From contig JASANC010001847.1 of assembly GCA_030248135.1 (NCBI GenBank), forward strand, positions 26,178 to 90,177: a stretch of DNA of 64,000 nucleotides, in the 5' to 3' direction. Made by a program: the position numbers and the translations under genes. Under the pieces are notes generated by a model. That model saw only the letters and a program-made list of their open reading frames with translations, made no database searches and was not told the origin of the DNA. This document shows positions 52,587 through 63,591 of this stretch, piece by piece. The DNA comes from Theristus sp. LFF4_11. Its lineage: Eukaryota > Nematoda > Chromadorea > Monhysterida > Xyalidae. The number at the start of each line of letters is the position of its first letter. Position 1 is the first letter of the stretch.

Positions 52587-55500
52587 TCAAGCATCATGCT
52601 GGACAGAAACAACAGAAACTAACTGACCGGCACGAGGGATAAACGCGATCGGCCGCTGCACGATGGGCGCTGCAGGAGGCTCCGTGCCGACGCTGTCCGT
52701 GCGTGCCCCTGGGCCCATGTAAACCGCACTTGTGTCCGACGGGTCCTCTCGAACGCAACGCTGATTTTCACAAACCAATTCTGAAATTTTAAAAAGTTTT
52801 TCTAAATTTTTGGCCGGAATTGTTAGCTCGAGAAACCAAATTTGTTTTGTTCTCTCGAGGCAGAACTGCCACTCTTTAGTTTTCTTTTCTGAATGAAGGA
52901 ACTATGCGCATCATATCCGTGCGACGGTGTGGGGTAGGAATGTGTGCAGCCCTAAAAACCGGTGTGCAACCCGCAACATATTTTTGCGATGGAATTTTGG
53001 CGACACCAGTTTGAGAGCTGTGCACCATTTTGAAGACTGTGCACCATAGTGTTTGGCCAGTTAGGGGTTTCGTCAGTTTCATCGGTTTCGGTTCATGAAA
53101 ATTTTGATTTTTTTTCGGTTTGGGTGGGTTCGATACATTAATTTCGAATTTGCAAATCTTTCGGTTTTGATCGGTTTCGGTAGAATTCGGTAACCGGTAC
53201 AACACTAGTGCACTATTTGCAAAGCAGCCGGTGCAATGAAGCAAGGCTAGCAAAGTTTGTCTTGCGGGCTGCCCACCGGCTTGAGGGCTGCTGATATCGG
53301 TGCCCCACACCGTCGCGCGGGTTGGCGGGTATGATGCGCATAAATTGGGCACGGCAGGTTATGTGTCAACACAGACGCACTTACTTTCTGCGCATTTACA
53401 GTATGAGCCCATTGTTTTGCCACGATTCGTCTGACATTCGTGGTTCAACGGTAAACTGCATCTCTGAAAAATTGTAAAGCTTGGTAGATTTTACATATGT
53501 AGGTTGGTCCAAAACCAAACACTCTAAAATGCATTCTTGTCGCACACCGCACTGCCTAAAAATCTAAAAAAAACTAATCAAGATCAACTGTTGCCTGCCC
53601 GGTTGCTGATCTTCGGCTTCAGACTCTGAAAAAAATCACATGGGAAGAGTTTTGAATTGATCTTGAGCTACGATATCCGTTTTCCACCATTATTTTTACC
53701 TTCAGAATATTCGTATGAGTCATCAATTGACTCACAACGCCCGGCCACACATTCAAATTCTGAAACATGGAAAATGGCACTTATCCGGCGAAAGATGGCG
53801 ATTACAAATGCCAATTGGGTTTAAGACGCCTGTAAGATCTTTTACAGCAATTTGACAGTACAGTTAAAAGTCGTAAAGTTGACTTGAATAATTATTGACA
53901 AAAATTACTGTTCAAAAATGTCTCATTGGTTTTACCGTGTGCACAAGTGGCCCATCGAGGACATTTCGCGTGCAAACCCAAGTTCACAATTCTTGGACGT
54001 AGGAACTTCTGGAATGGATGGAACTTCCGGTGTTAGTCGATTGGGATATTTTTTAAAGTAAACACCCGCACTAATGAATGGTGGACACTCAGTTACGACT
54101 ACGAGAACTCTTTATTTTTTTTAAATGTTGGATTTTGTTTACCGGTCGTCTGTTGGGTCGTCGCGCAAGCAGTGCTGTGTCAACATCAAACAAGCATCGT
54201 TTGATTTGCGGCTCGTGAGTCTGCGCTCTGCACACCAGTCCTAGACATTTTTGTTGGTTTATGTGATTTTTCAAAAGTCAAATCAAATTTCGTAACATGT
54301 TCACATACCGTCAGCACAGGAACAGTAGCTTTCGAGCGTTTTTCCACGTCTGCTTTGGCACTCAGAAGCAAACGGCAGTGCACAGTGCTGTACAAAGCAG
54401 TCCATTCATATTTTTATACATTCTGTTGCTAAGTTTTATTGTCGGTAAATTACTGCACAAGCCACAAATAGACAAAAAGCAACGACAGACAGACACAACA
54501 AGCAAATAAAGCACATATACAGAGACCAGAGAACTGAACAACCCTGAAAACAAAAGCCAGCATAAAAAGTCCTGTCTCACATGCTGCTCTTTTGGGTATA
54601 ACCACATGGATATAGAAACTTAAAATTAACAAAAGCTAGAAACTGGCAAAAAGCAACGTTCAGACAAGCAAAGCAAAACATAGATAAGCAATGACCATTA
54701 TTTCTGCCCCGTCGTGTCCAATCGGTCGCTGCACCACTGAAATCGCTGACGCTGAAAGCTCGTGTTTGTCAGCTACAACGCAGCGTTTCACATCATCGCC
54801 TTCCTCCGGTTGTGGTTCGCATGTCAAACCTGTTCGTATAGCCTATTTATTCGAATGCGTCAAGTCAAACTGACGTCATGTGTTCAAAGACATGCGCTTG
54901 TCATGCACCGAACATCTTATTTGTCTGATCACTCTACGTGTAACAACACGTGAATAAAAGGTTTTTTTTAAAACCACTAAAATTGCTTTTCCTGCTGCGG
55001 CACGCTAACACGCTTTGGAAAATGTCCGAAGTGGTGTACAGTGGGTGTGCTGTCTGTCGTGGTGTCCGCGACCGCCGCAGAAATAAAACTATCCTGCCTG
55101 TTCCGGAAATGAAACCAGCAACAACAAAAGGCCGAGAGTGGTTCCCGCTACTCACTGCTGATGAGCTCCGTTCAGTTCTGGGACTGGACAGCGCGGCGAA
55201 CACCCCGGCGGAATAGGCACCGGACACTACTTGGAACATTGTTGTTCAACGCAGAATGGGGCGTTTGTTTTAAAGCTTATGGCGTCATTTCGGCCCAGTG
55301 CGTTTAAAAACAAATCTGTTTGTTGGTATGTTTGTGTTTAGGTGTTTGTTGAACCCAAAGGTTGCCACCAATCTTTGATAACAAGAAAGTACACTGTATT
55401 CCAAACAATTGCACCGACCGTCTGCACACGAGCAGTAGCTCTCGAGCGTTTTGCCGCGCCTACTTTGGCACTCCGAACCAGCGGAAAGAGTGCAGTGCTA

Positions 55501-55762
55501 AAAAACAGCGCTTGAAACAATCGTGAACTGTTTCAACCGCCGCGCACTTCAACAGAATTTTGGGGTCAAAATAGAACCAACCATTATTTCACGACCGGAT
55601 GCATCGATTGGACGTTGAACGATCTCGTGGCCGCTTTGGTCTTCTTGAGCCTCAAAAAAGGCGGACAATATGAAACGACTTGTGTAATAGCAAATAATTT
55701 TGAAACCTTACCAAGCAGTGAACATTGAGCAGCAAAAACAGAAGCACGCGAACTGATGACAT
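52587..55762 (-). CDS. Modular Cys-rich secreted protein with repeated exons
   Basis: Exons: 55762-55712 (signal peptide MSSVRVLLFLLLNVHCL), 55650-55582, 55497-55419, 54772-54696, 54387-54309, 54240-54143, 54008-53936, 53759-53700, 53625-about 53590, 53463-53385, 52780-52587. Phases agree except around the small exon at 53625, whose donor is unclear. Three exons are exactly 79 nt and encode one module: HCTLSAGSECQSRRGKTLES, HCALPFASECQSRRGKTLES and RCSLPLNHECQTNRGKTMGS, each followed by YCxCA. They are preceded by exons with (I/V)VQRPI and followed by (G/K)LVC-type exons with more Cys. So the unit is repeated three times, with decay. I do not know the family; the spacing recalls EB-like Cys modules. 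It may be one gene or a pair; phases allow one transcript. The role is extracellular, otherwise unknown. Confidence 0.65.
52900..53345. mobile_element. TIR element in Cys-rich gene intron
   Basis: The left end has ATGCGCATCATATCCG then GCGACGGTGTGGGG; the reverse complement of the right end has ATGCGCATCATACCCG then GCGACGGTGTGGGG, with a small insert. About 445 bp lie between. The long minus-strand frame over it is not coding by appearance. Confidence 0.65.
55022..55216 (+). CDS. Possible small protein, 64 residues
   Basis: The frame from ATG 55022 to TAG 55216 encodes MSEVVYSGCAVCRGVRDRRR then LTADELRSVLGLDSAANTPA at the end. It has codon-like composition, one CxxC and no signal peptide. 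It lies in an intron of the Cys-rich gene on the opposite strand, with no evident splicing partner. The in-frame stretch from 54950 starts in AT-rich DNA and looks non-coding. Could be a nested gene or a chance frame. Confidence 0.3.
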   Translation: MSEVVYSGCAVCRGVRDRRRNKTILPVPEMKPATTKGREWFPLLTADELRSVLGLDSAANTPAE

Positions 55763-56694
55763 TTGAATTGACCACACCTAAGTATCGATCGATCGATAAA
55801 AAAACTGGTGACTCAGTCTTTTAACAAACCGGAATAAACCGAAAAAAACAGTGATGGCATTGAAAATGTATAAACCACAAAGTTCATACACTTTTGGCTT
55901 CACATTCATACGGGAGGCATTGACTCAATTTTAGTGTGTGCACGAACGTTACATACAACTGCATGCACTTCCCGAACAAAAAGCGCAGTGCAAACGTTTT
56001 TATGTTCACAATTCAAATTGGAGAATTGTGGTGCATAAAATTGATTGCTACACTTTTACCACTATAACACGGTTCAGTGTCCATTGAACAAAAAACAGCA
56101 ACTGCCAAAAACATCTTGCTAAAAAATGTAAACACCAACGAATCACTTTGTTCTTCCACCACGCCGTTGAAAGAGGCGAACCAAAAAAATACACATAAAC
56201 GTACATACATACATACACAATCAATCATTTTTAGCATTATGACGCAGACGCAACTTTTTCTCTGCCGTTTCATTTATATTTCTTCATTTATTCGTTTCGA
56301 ATAAGACCACTGATTGTTTAGTCAAAATTTATCGACTAAAGTATTAGTACAGATTCGTGGATATCAATTGCAAACGCGCATGACACGCAAAAATGTTGCG
56401 AGTTTCAGAAATCTTCCTTCCAATTTTTTAACCGTTTTTAACCAGACTCCAAAACACATGAAACATAATACCATATAAACCTTTTCATCTGGTTTCGTCC
56501 TGTTTGTTCCCGACGAATAAATTTGAATTTATGGGCGTTTAGTGTTTCACGATGCACCCAACACACGGAAGTTTTTTTGCGCGGCAGATAAAAAACGTTA
56601 GCAAATTAAAAGTAATTTTAGAAACTTGTTAGGAAGTATGGTTGTTCCAAAGGTTGACGGAAACGTCCAGTGTTTTCATTGAAATCATTGAAAA
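55763..56694. other. Intergenic between divergent genes
   Basis: AT-rich DNA between the Cys-rich gene start (minus) and the glutamate receptor-like start (plus). No repeat or exon stands out; a small repeat of ACATACAT occurs near 56200. Confidence 0.55.
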
Positions 56695-58401
56695 ATGCAA
56701 CCAACAACGGGGCGCATTCCATTCGTGCACAGTCCAATGGACACATTCTCATGCGCGTTTCATTCGCAGTTGAAACGCACGTTCCATTGTGCGTACCCGG
56801 GCATTTCGGCGGAGCTGCTGCAGTTGTTCTTTGCTGCCGTCAACGTGCCGCTGACACTCGAACGAGTCACCCCTGATCAGGTTGACCAGCTATAAATGTC
56901 CCAATTCTGAACTAGCTTTTTAGAAAAAACGTTGTGCCGCATTCGTGGGACGCGCGGCAGCGCAATCCCACAATATCTTTTTTGAGGCAGGACAAGCGTT
57001 GGAACATCATATGGGACAAAAGCTTAGACACGTTCGCATATTCGCACGATTGCTGAGGTGGTGCGCTGATTGGCAAAAACGGCTAGTACCGCCCACCTAT
57101 TCAGCAACCACTGCTATCCAATTGCAGTCGTTTAGATTGTGTAACATTTAACTCAGAAAACAAATTTGACTGCATCTGCTGCCAATTATTCTCAGTATTG
57201 GTCACCCGAATACCGCGACGGTTACATTCGCAACGGCCGCTACGTCACACGTGGCACATTGGCGCGCCGATTTGACGCCAACTTCAACGACAGTTCCTGG
57301 AAATACTCCACTGTTCTGCTGAATGTCGGCTACGCAGCATTGGTCAATTTTGACGAAAGACCACACCGACTACAGGGTGTGCGCATGCTGCTGCAAGGCG
57401 TTCACTTTCTCAATGTATACACCATGCCTGTTTGGATGTTGTTACTCGTTTGTTTTGTCGGCAGCCAGCTGTATGTGACGCTGCTCGCTCATGCACACCG
57501 TCGAACAAAGAGCTCACCAAAGAAGTTGTCAATCAGCGCTTCACTGACACTGTTCGTCGTGCTTCTGTTGTCAGTGTTGGCAGGCTTGTATCGTAGCAGT
57601 CTGTTGGGCAAGCTGCTCTACCACCGACCACAATACGCAGTGAACAATTTGCACGAGCTGATTGACGCGGTTCACGGCGGCGCACTGAGCCTGATTGGTG
57701 GCTACGGCCTGATCAGCGACATTTTGTACGAACGCCACGCTTTCGCGCAACCCCAATGGAAAGCTGCTCTGAAACAGGCGTTGCAACGTAACCCGGTGAT
57801 CGATCGAAACGAGTTTGACTCAATTCAGGACGAGTTGCGAGCGGTCAGCGACGGTGGTGCCGCTGAAATCACGGACCAATTGACGGCGATGTCGTTGGCG
57901 GCAGAAAATTGTGCGCTCAGGATCGTCGAACTGCCCGAGATTGATCGCACGCCAATTGCCGTTTTATTCGCCAATCACACCTCTGACGCTTTCCTGCGAC
58001 GGTTTGATGAGGCGGCCAACAAGCTGTTTTCGGTGATCGATGTGCTCGAGAAACGGTCTGTGCCACTGCTGTTGCTTTCTGTTGGTCTAACTGCACCCAT
58101 TGCATTTCTATAAACACATTTTCTGCATTTCTTCAGTACATTGACGCAAACAAGTATATCTTTAAGCATTCTCCATTTCAGCTACGTGCAAATGACGCAT
58201 GTGCAACGTGCAACAAAATGTGCGACCGTGAGTTCTGGTCAGAGGCAGCCAGGCCAACCGCTTCAATTTACCGATATTGCTGGTCTTCTACTGCTGTTCG
58301 TGTTCACACACTTGGCAGCGCTGATAATTTTTACGCTCGAATTGTTTTCATTTCGGTTGAAGTTATTCACCTTTTGTACTGATCGCTTTTTGTTGTGTTA
58401 A
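56695..58401 (+). CDS. Divergent ionotropic glutamate receptor-like protein
   Basis: Exons: 56695-56880, 57196-58055, 58182-58401, joined as TPDQ|YWSPEYRD and VLEKR|YVQMTHVQ; 421 residues from Met 56695. There is no amino-terminal LIVBP domain, as in IR-type receptors, and no signal peptide, so a 5' exon may be missing. The first part resembles ligand-binding lobe S1 (PGISAELLQLFFAAVNVPLT). M1 is PVWMLLLVCFVGSQLYVTLL and M3 is LFVVLLLSVLAGLYRSSLLG. M4 is PLQFTDIAGLLLLFVFTHLA followed by ALIIFTLELF. Between M1 and M3 there are only about 20 mainly polar residues (HAHRRTKSSPKKLSIS), so the re-entrant pore loop seems absent. Divergent receptor-like members of this family are known from nematodes. 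It may not conduct ions. Poly(A) signal AATAAA is at 58444-58449. Confidence 0.75.
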
Positions 58402-58443
58402 TGCTGCGCTTGGAGCACACACATTGTACTTGACTTTGAACCA

Positions 58444-58449
58444 AATAAA
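58444..58449 (+). terminator. Poly(A) signal of the glutamate receptor-like gene
   Basis: AATAAA 43 bases after the stop codon and just upstream of the Tc1-like MITE that begins at 58453. Confidence 0.6.
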
Positions 58450-58452
58450 AAC

Positions 58453-58735
58453 TACAGTATGGCCGAATAAATATGGCAGTCTCAATCAAGGTGAGATTAG
58501 TCGCAGACTGGGAGTTTCCTTTCTCAAAAATGATAAGATATCCGCCAATCGAGTGTGCAAAGGTAGAAATAATGAAAAGAATAGCCCGAATTACCAATTA
58601 ATTTTCAGAAACATGTAAAATTTGACACGCAGTTGGGTTTCTGAGCAACTTTTTTCATTGATTCAAATTTCGCGCGCTCCTTGCACCCTGAAAAAAAGCT
58701 GCCATGTTTAAACGGTCATACTGTAAATAAAATGT
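58453..58735. mobile_element. Tc1-like MITE, copy 2
   Basis: Ends are TACAGTATGGCCGAATAAAT and, reverse complemented, TACAGTATGACCGTTTAAAC, then ATGGCAG on both. TA at both ends fits a TA target. The frame GEISRRLGVSF resembles the helix-turn-helix of Tc1 transposases, so this is probably a deletion derivative. Related copy at 47384-47657. Confidence 0.75.
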
Positions 58736-59639
58736 TTTAAAAAATAAATAATAAACGAAAATGCCAATTAACAAAAATTCGAATTTTCTATTCGAATTAA
58801 CTCTCCTTGAACTGATATGCTCTGAAAACCTTATTTTTCGCCGTTATTAATCGCACATTTTTTGGAAACTCCAACAAAATCAGTCTCTGTTGATTTTTGT
58901 CCGGTTTATCATGCGGATGCGCGAGCGAGCGCCAGCGAGCGGACAGCGCATCACGCATTATATGGCTGAATATTCCCTCGCGCGCTTTTTTCAAATTTGC
59001 TCGCTGCGTCCAGCGAGCATAGTATAAGCCACAAACTTGGTTCTGTGCACACGAAACGAACACCCAAAGTTGTGCTTGGAGCCGCGAAAAAATTTTTATC
59101 CGACTATTTTTCATACGCTGTAGACACGAAAAACCTATTCTGAAATTTATGTTACTTATTTTCCTTGGTATTTTTTTTTTCTGGTATGTAATCAACATGT
59201 GTTCGCCCTTTAAATTTTTACCTGCGACACTTTCGCAGTCGAACAAAAATGTTCCCTGGGGTAATTCCACCCGGAGATTTTGAAAATTGGGTTAATTTTT
59301 TACCCAGACCCTGTTTTTGGGTAAAAAATTGGGCATTTTTAATTGTTGGGAGGGTTTTCACCTGGTTTTAAGTGTTCGCCCTTTCAGTTTTTAGCTGGGA
59401 CACTTTCACAGTTGAACAAAATTTTTTTCTAGGGTAATTTCATCCGTAGATTCTGAAAATTTAGTTTATTTTTTTTTGCCCGGGCATTTTTTGGGGTCAA
59501 AATTGTGCATTTTTTAAAGTTGGTAACATTTTTACTGGGTATCAGTTTTTCACTCTTACAAATTTTGTCTGAGCTACGAAAAATAAGAGAAATGTTTAGT
59601 CCGTAGGAATTCAATGCGCTGATCACGGATTTCGGGTTA

Positions 59640-60790
59640 GTTTTCTTACGTGAGCAACTCTAGATGCCGAATCGTGACGATATCGGGCGAATCGGCCGTG
59701 GAAATCGGCGAAATCGGTCCACGAACGAAAAACAAGAAAAGGGTGTTTTCCAGGGTAATTCAATGCGCCGATCACGAATTTTAAGTTAGTTTTCTTACGT
59801 GAGCAACTCTAGATGCTGAATCGTGACGATTTCGGGCGAATCGGCCGTGGAAATCGGCGAAATCGGTCCAGGAACGAAAAACAAGAAAAAAGTGTTTTCC
59901 AGGGTAATTCAATGCGCTGATCACGAATTTTGGGTTAGTTTTCTTACGTGAGCAACTCTAGATGCTGAATCGTGACGATTTCGGGCGAATCAGCCGTGGA
60001 AGTTGGCGAAATCGGTCCAGGAACGAAAAACAAGAAAAGAGTGTTTTCTAGGGTAATTCAATCCGCTGATCACGGATTTTGGGTTAGTTTTCTTACGTGA
60101 GCAACTCTAGATGCTGAATCGTGACGATTTCGGGCGAATCGGCCGTGGAAATCGGCGAAATCGGTCCAGGAACGAAAAACAAGAAAAGGGGGTTTTCCAG
60201 GGTAATTCAATGCGCTGATCACGAATTTTGGAATAGTTTTCTTACGTGAACAACTCTAGATGCTGAATCGTGACGATTTCGGGCGAATCGGCCGTGGAAG
60301 TTGGCGAAATCGGTCCAGGAACGAAAAACAAGAAAAGGGTGTTTTCCAGGGTAATTCAATGCGCTGATCACGAATTTTGGGTTAGTTTTCTTACGTGAGC
60401 AACTCTAGATGCTGAATCGTGACGATTTCGGGCGAATCGGCCGTGGAAGTTGGCGAAATCGGTCTAGAAACGAGAAACAAGAAAAGGTTGTTTTCCAGGG
60501 TAATTCAATGCGCTGATCACAAATTTTGGGTTAGTTTTTTTTATGTGAGCAACTCTGGATGCTGAATCGTGACGATTTCGGGCGAATCGGCCGTTGAAGT
60601 TAGCGAAATCGTTCTAGAAACGAAAAACAAGAAAAGGTTGTTTTCCAGAGTAATTCAATGCACTGATCCCGGATTTTGGGTTGGTTTTTTGTGAGCAACT
60701 CTAGATACTGAATCGTAACGATTTCGAGCGAATCGGCCGTAGAAATAGCATAGGCGAAATCGGCCCAAAAAACGAAAAATGAAAACTCTG
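59640..60790. repeat. 149-bp tandem satellite, about 8 units
   Basis: GAGCAACTCTAGATGCTGAA recurs at about 59652, 59801, 59950, 60099, 60248, 60397, 60547 and 60693, so spacing is 149 bp with the last unit slightly shorter. Each unit contains CGTGACGATTTCGGGCGAAT, AAATCGGTCCAGGAACGAAA and AGGGTAATTCAATGCGCTGA. The last two units are more diverged. The unit length is close to that of nucleosomal DNA. Confidence 0.95.
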
Positions 60791-60872
60791 AGGTATCCGG
60801 GGTTTAGAAGAATGTGTGACCAACGAGATGTGAATTTGGTTCGACCTTCGGGACTTATTTAAAAGTCAGAAT

Positions 60873-61952
60873 ATTATCTAAAAATGCGGGAGACGCATAT
60901 AAAAGGAGGAATATGGCTTTGTCTAAGCAGTGAGAGACTTGGCTCGACAACTCTTTTCAAGTCTCTGATGTGGTACACACGGATACAAGTACATAAGAGC
61001 CATATTTTTGCGCCGTTTATTCACTATTTCGGTTGCACATGTATAATCTTTTCGTACGAAGGAGGCTTAGTAATGTTGAATGATGTGTGGAAAAGCCGCA
61101 CACTGAAAAAATGTTTCGCGCCAGAGCGTAGTTCGAATATGAATTGAAATAAATTTTGTTTAGTGAAAAAACATTCTGACTGGTTTTTTCTCAATTTCTT
61201 GCACGAATCTGTCGTCAGAATACGTTAAGTTTTTGCTCATTTAAAATTGCCGCGCAGCCATGAAACATTTTCTCTATCTGTGCGTGCAAACGCATATTGG
61301 GTCACGATTAATAAGAAAGATAATACTTTGTAGACAATTAAAACTTTTGCGGTATTTCGGGCATTTAGCGACCACTAAAACCACTAAAACAACGATCAGA
61401 CTTCAGATCGCTGATACTGGTTTGCCCAGGACAAAGTGTATCGCAGAGGCATTGGGGAACGCAAGGTCTCCTTCTGTGGCAAAGGCAAGGACTCACGGGA
61501 CAGACAGTTTATCCTGCCACTAGAGTTTGGTAAAAAGGCTGAAAATCAACGGAAGATAACACCTTTTTGTCACTGATGCTGGTGTGTACACAGCGATGCG
61601 TACGTTAGCAACGATAAAACCACATGAAACAATGTTTTGCAGTCTCTGATTTTTTTGTTTTTGCACAGAATTTACAGATTCTTGATTTACACAAGTTCTG
61701 CACAGAATTTGCACAGAATTTCGCACATGATGTGATTTCGGACTAAACTGGAAAGGACAGTTAAAAAATGATTTTAAAACTTTTTACACTTTTCAGTAAA
61801 ACAAACGCGGCGCAAAAATATAGCTTTTATGTACTTGTATCCGTGTGTACCACATCAGAGACTTGAAAAGAGTTGTCGAGCCAAGTCTCTCACTGCTTAG
61901 ACAAAGCCATATTCCTCCTTTTATATGCGTCTCCCGCATTTTTAGATAAAGA
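60873..61952. mobile_element. Element with long (about 148-bp) inverted ends
   Basis: Arms 60873-61020 and 61804-61952 are near-perfect inverted repeats, beginning TTATCTAAAAATGCGGGAGA and including GAGACTTGGCTCGACAACTC. About 780 bp lie between and include the dispersed repeat at 61050-61160. No transposase frame and no clear target duplication. A foldback-type transposon is likely. Confidence 0.8.
61050..61160 (+). repeat. Dispersed repeat, second plus-strand copy
   Basis: AATGTTGAATGATGTGTGGA followed by AAAGCCGCAC matches 13680-13800 and, inverted, 39650-39760. It lies inside the 60873-61952 element. Confidence 0.7.
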
Positions 61953-62230
61953 GGTTGTTTTGTGCAGTTAACTCACGCTCCACAATTGGATGTTCTCGGA
62001 CATTGCTAAAACGGACTTAAACCTAAAAACCAAACCTAAGCCTAAGCTTAAGCAAAACCTGTTCCTAACCTAATCCTAACCAAGCATTTTTAAGAAAGCA
62101 AGAATGAAAATAACTGCGTTTTGAACGAGTTTATTTTGAGTGCGGAGCGTGTGCACGCGCGCCAGTGGATCATGAGCAATGAGCAATGCGGATGCGGGGC
62201 AGGTGCATATCATAATGAAGCTTTGCGCTC

Positions 62231-62345
62231 AGTACCGAAAACGAGGGGGGGTGGGGGGGTACACCCCCCAGAGCACCCGAGACCTCCGCGTGGGGGGGGG
62301 GGGGTGGGGGGGGTCTCGCGACACCCACCCCCCAAAACCTGACAC
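62231..62345. mobile_element. hAT-like G-rich remnant
   Basis: CAGTACCGAAAACGAGGGGG resembles the start of the hAT-like MITEs at 12632 and 15601, and the following G runs and CGCGACACCCACCCCC fit their right half. The far end is lost. Confidence 0.5.
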
Positions 62346-62361
62346 TGGACCATCCACACTA

Positions 62362-63083
62362 GGGTTGTTAAACAAAAATGAAATTTTTTTTAAAAAAAAA
62401 AGTGATTAAAAAAAAACAAAAATGCCGATTTAAAAAAAAAAAATTCGAAAATTTTTTCTCTAATATGCTCTGAAAACCTCAATTTTGGCAAAATTTTTCG
62501 AAAGTTCAACAAAAATTTTCTTTGATTATACCTTGTAAAACCTTTAGCAGTCGATTTTGGGCCGTTTTACCGACTGATTTTAGGCTACGACAACATCTGC
62601 GATGAAGTTTTTGAGCGTCCCAAAGCTTGGCCTACCATTTCCGATGCAGATAAGGTGACGATTCGCCTCGCAGAGCGTCCGATTGTGCTCGCTGCTCCGT
62701 TTGCAAGCGCTACGTTGTCTGGTTGCTTGCTGCTTCGTGTCGTGTCGTCGCAACACCATCAGAAGAATTGATCGAATTTCAAGGCGGTATGTTTGTCTTC
62801 ACTTTAGCATTAGTTTAGCTGGGGACAATTAGTGACGTTTTGGAGGTCAAAACACAAGAAGAGGCATGGTGACGGTTTGGAAAAGGGGTAATTGAGGTCA
62901 CCAAAACAAAATCTGCAAAGTTCCGTCATATGGGAGTCATTCGGGAGGCGCTTGCATATCATATGTGGTTCTTCGGACTCCCTGATTGATTTAGCACAAC
63001 TTTGATTTTTGAAATTTTTAAAAAAAAAAAATTAAAAAAAAAACAAAACAAAAATGACGATTTTTGTTTTTTTTAACAACCCT
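62362..63083. mobile_element. TIR element family C, copy 1
   Basis: It starts TAGGGTTGTTAAACAAAAAT and ends TTTTTTTTAACAACCCTA. The right half (62684-63070) is nearly the reverse complement of 63603-64000. No transposase frame; AT-rich ends flank a GC-richer core with CGCTACGTTGTCTGG. The TAGGGTTGT termini recall some hAT elements, but no target duplication is clear. Confidence 0.7.
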
Positions 63084-63591
63084 ACTGCTGACGGTTTTAC
63101 CATAGTTGTTCTAGGGGGGGGGGGGGGCCTGGGGCCGTACCGAAGGCGCAACCAAATTTTGGTGGGGGGGGTGTCGGCACGTGGGGGGGTGCCGAAAATT
63201 TTTCAGTGGGGGGGGGGGGGGTGTCAGTCATGGTACAGTGACACCCCCGAAGAAAAATGCGTGGGCCATGGGGGGTGCACTATTGTAGAAAATTTTCTGG
63301 GGGGGGGGTGCACACCCCCCACCACACCCATAAAATTTTTTCGCTTAAATTTTGAAGGAAAAACGCTAAATTTTGCCGCAAAATCTTTGAAATTACAATG
63401 AAGAATGTCAAGTTATCATATATTTAGCTGATATTATGGACTTTAAAGACAAAAAAATCATGATTTTTGAGCAAAAATTCATGATTTTTGGGTGGTCCGA
63501 GAAAATTTTTGGGGGGTGTCACTGTTACTTAGGTCCATCTAGGGGGGGGGTGGGGGGGTGTCTAGCAAATTTCGAGGGGGTGGGTGTGGAT

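Noticed and set aside
52876..53352. 158-residue minus-strand frame
   Set aside because: It covers an inverted-repeat element inside an intron and shows no conserved motif.
58141..58401. Acceptor at 58140 giving YIDANKYIFKHSPFQL
   Set aside because: That frame does not reach the M4 segment; the acceptor at 58181 with the donor at 58055 keeps M4 in frame, so no frameshift is needed.
58797..59270. 157-residue minus-strand frame
   Set aside because: Low-complexity, repeat-related DNA with no family motif, and part of it matches other repeats in the window.
59640..60790. CRISPR-like array
   Set aside because: Units are 149 bp and contiguous, with no short repeat and unique spacer pattern; it is a satellite in an animal genome.
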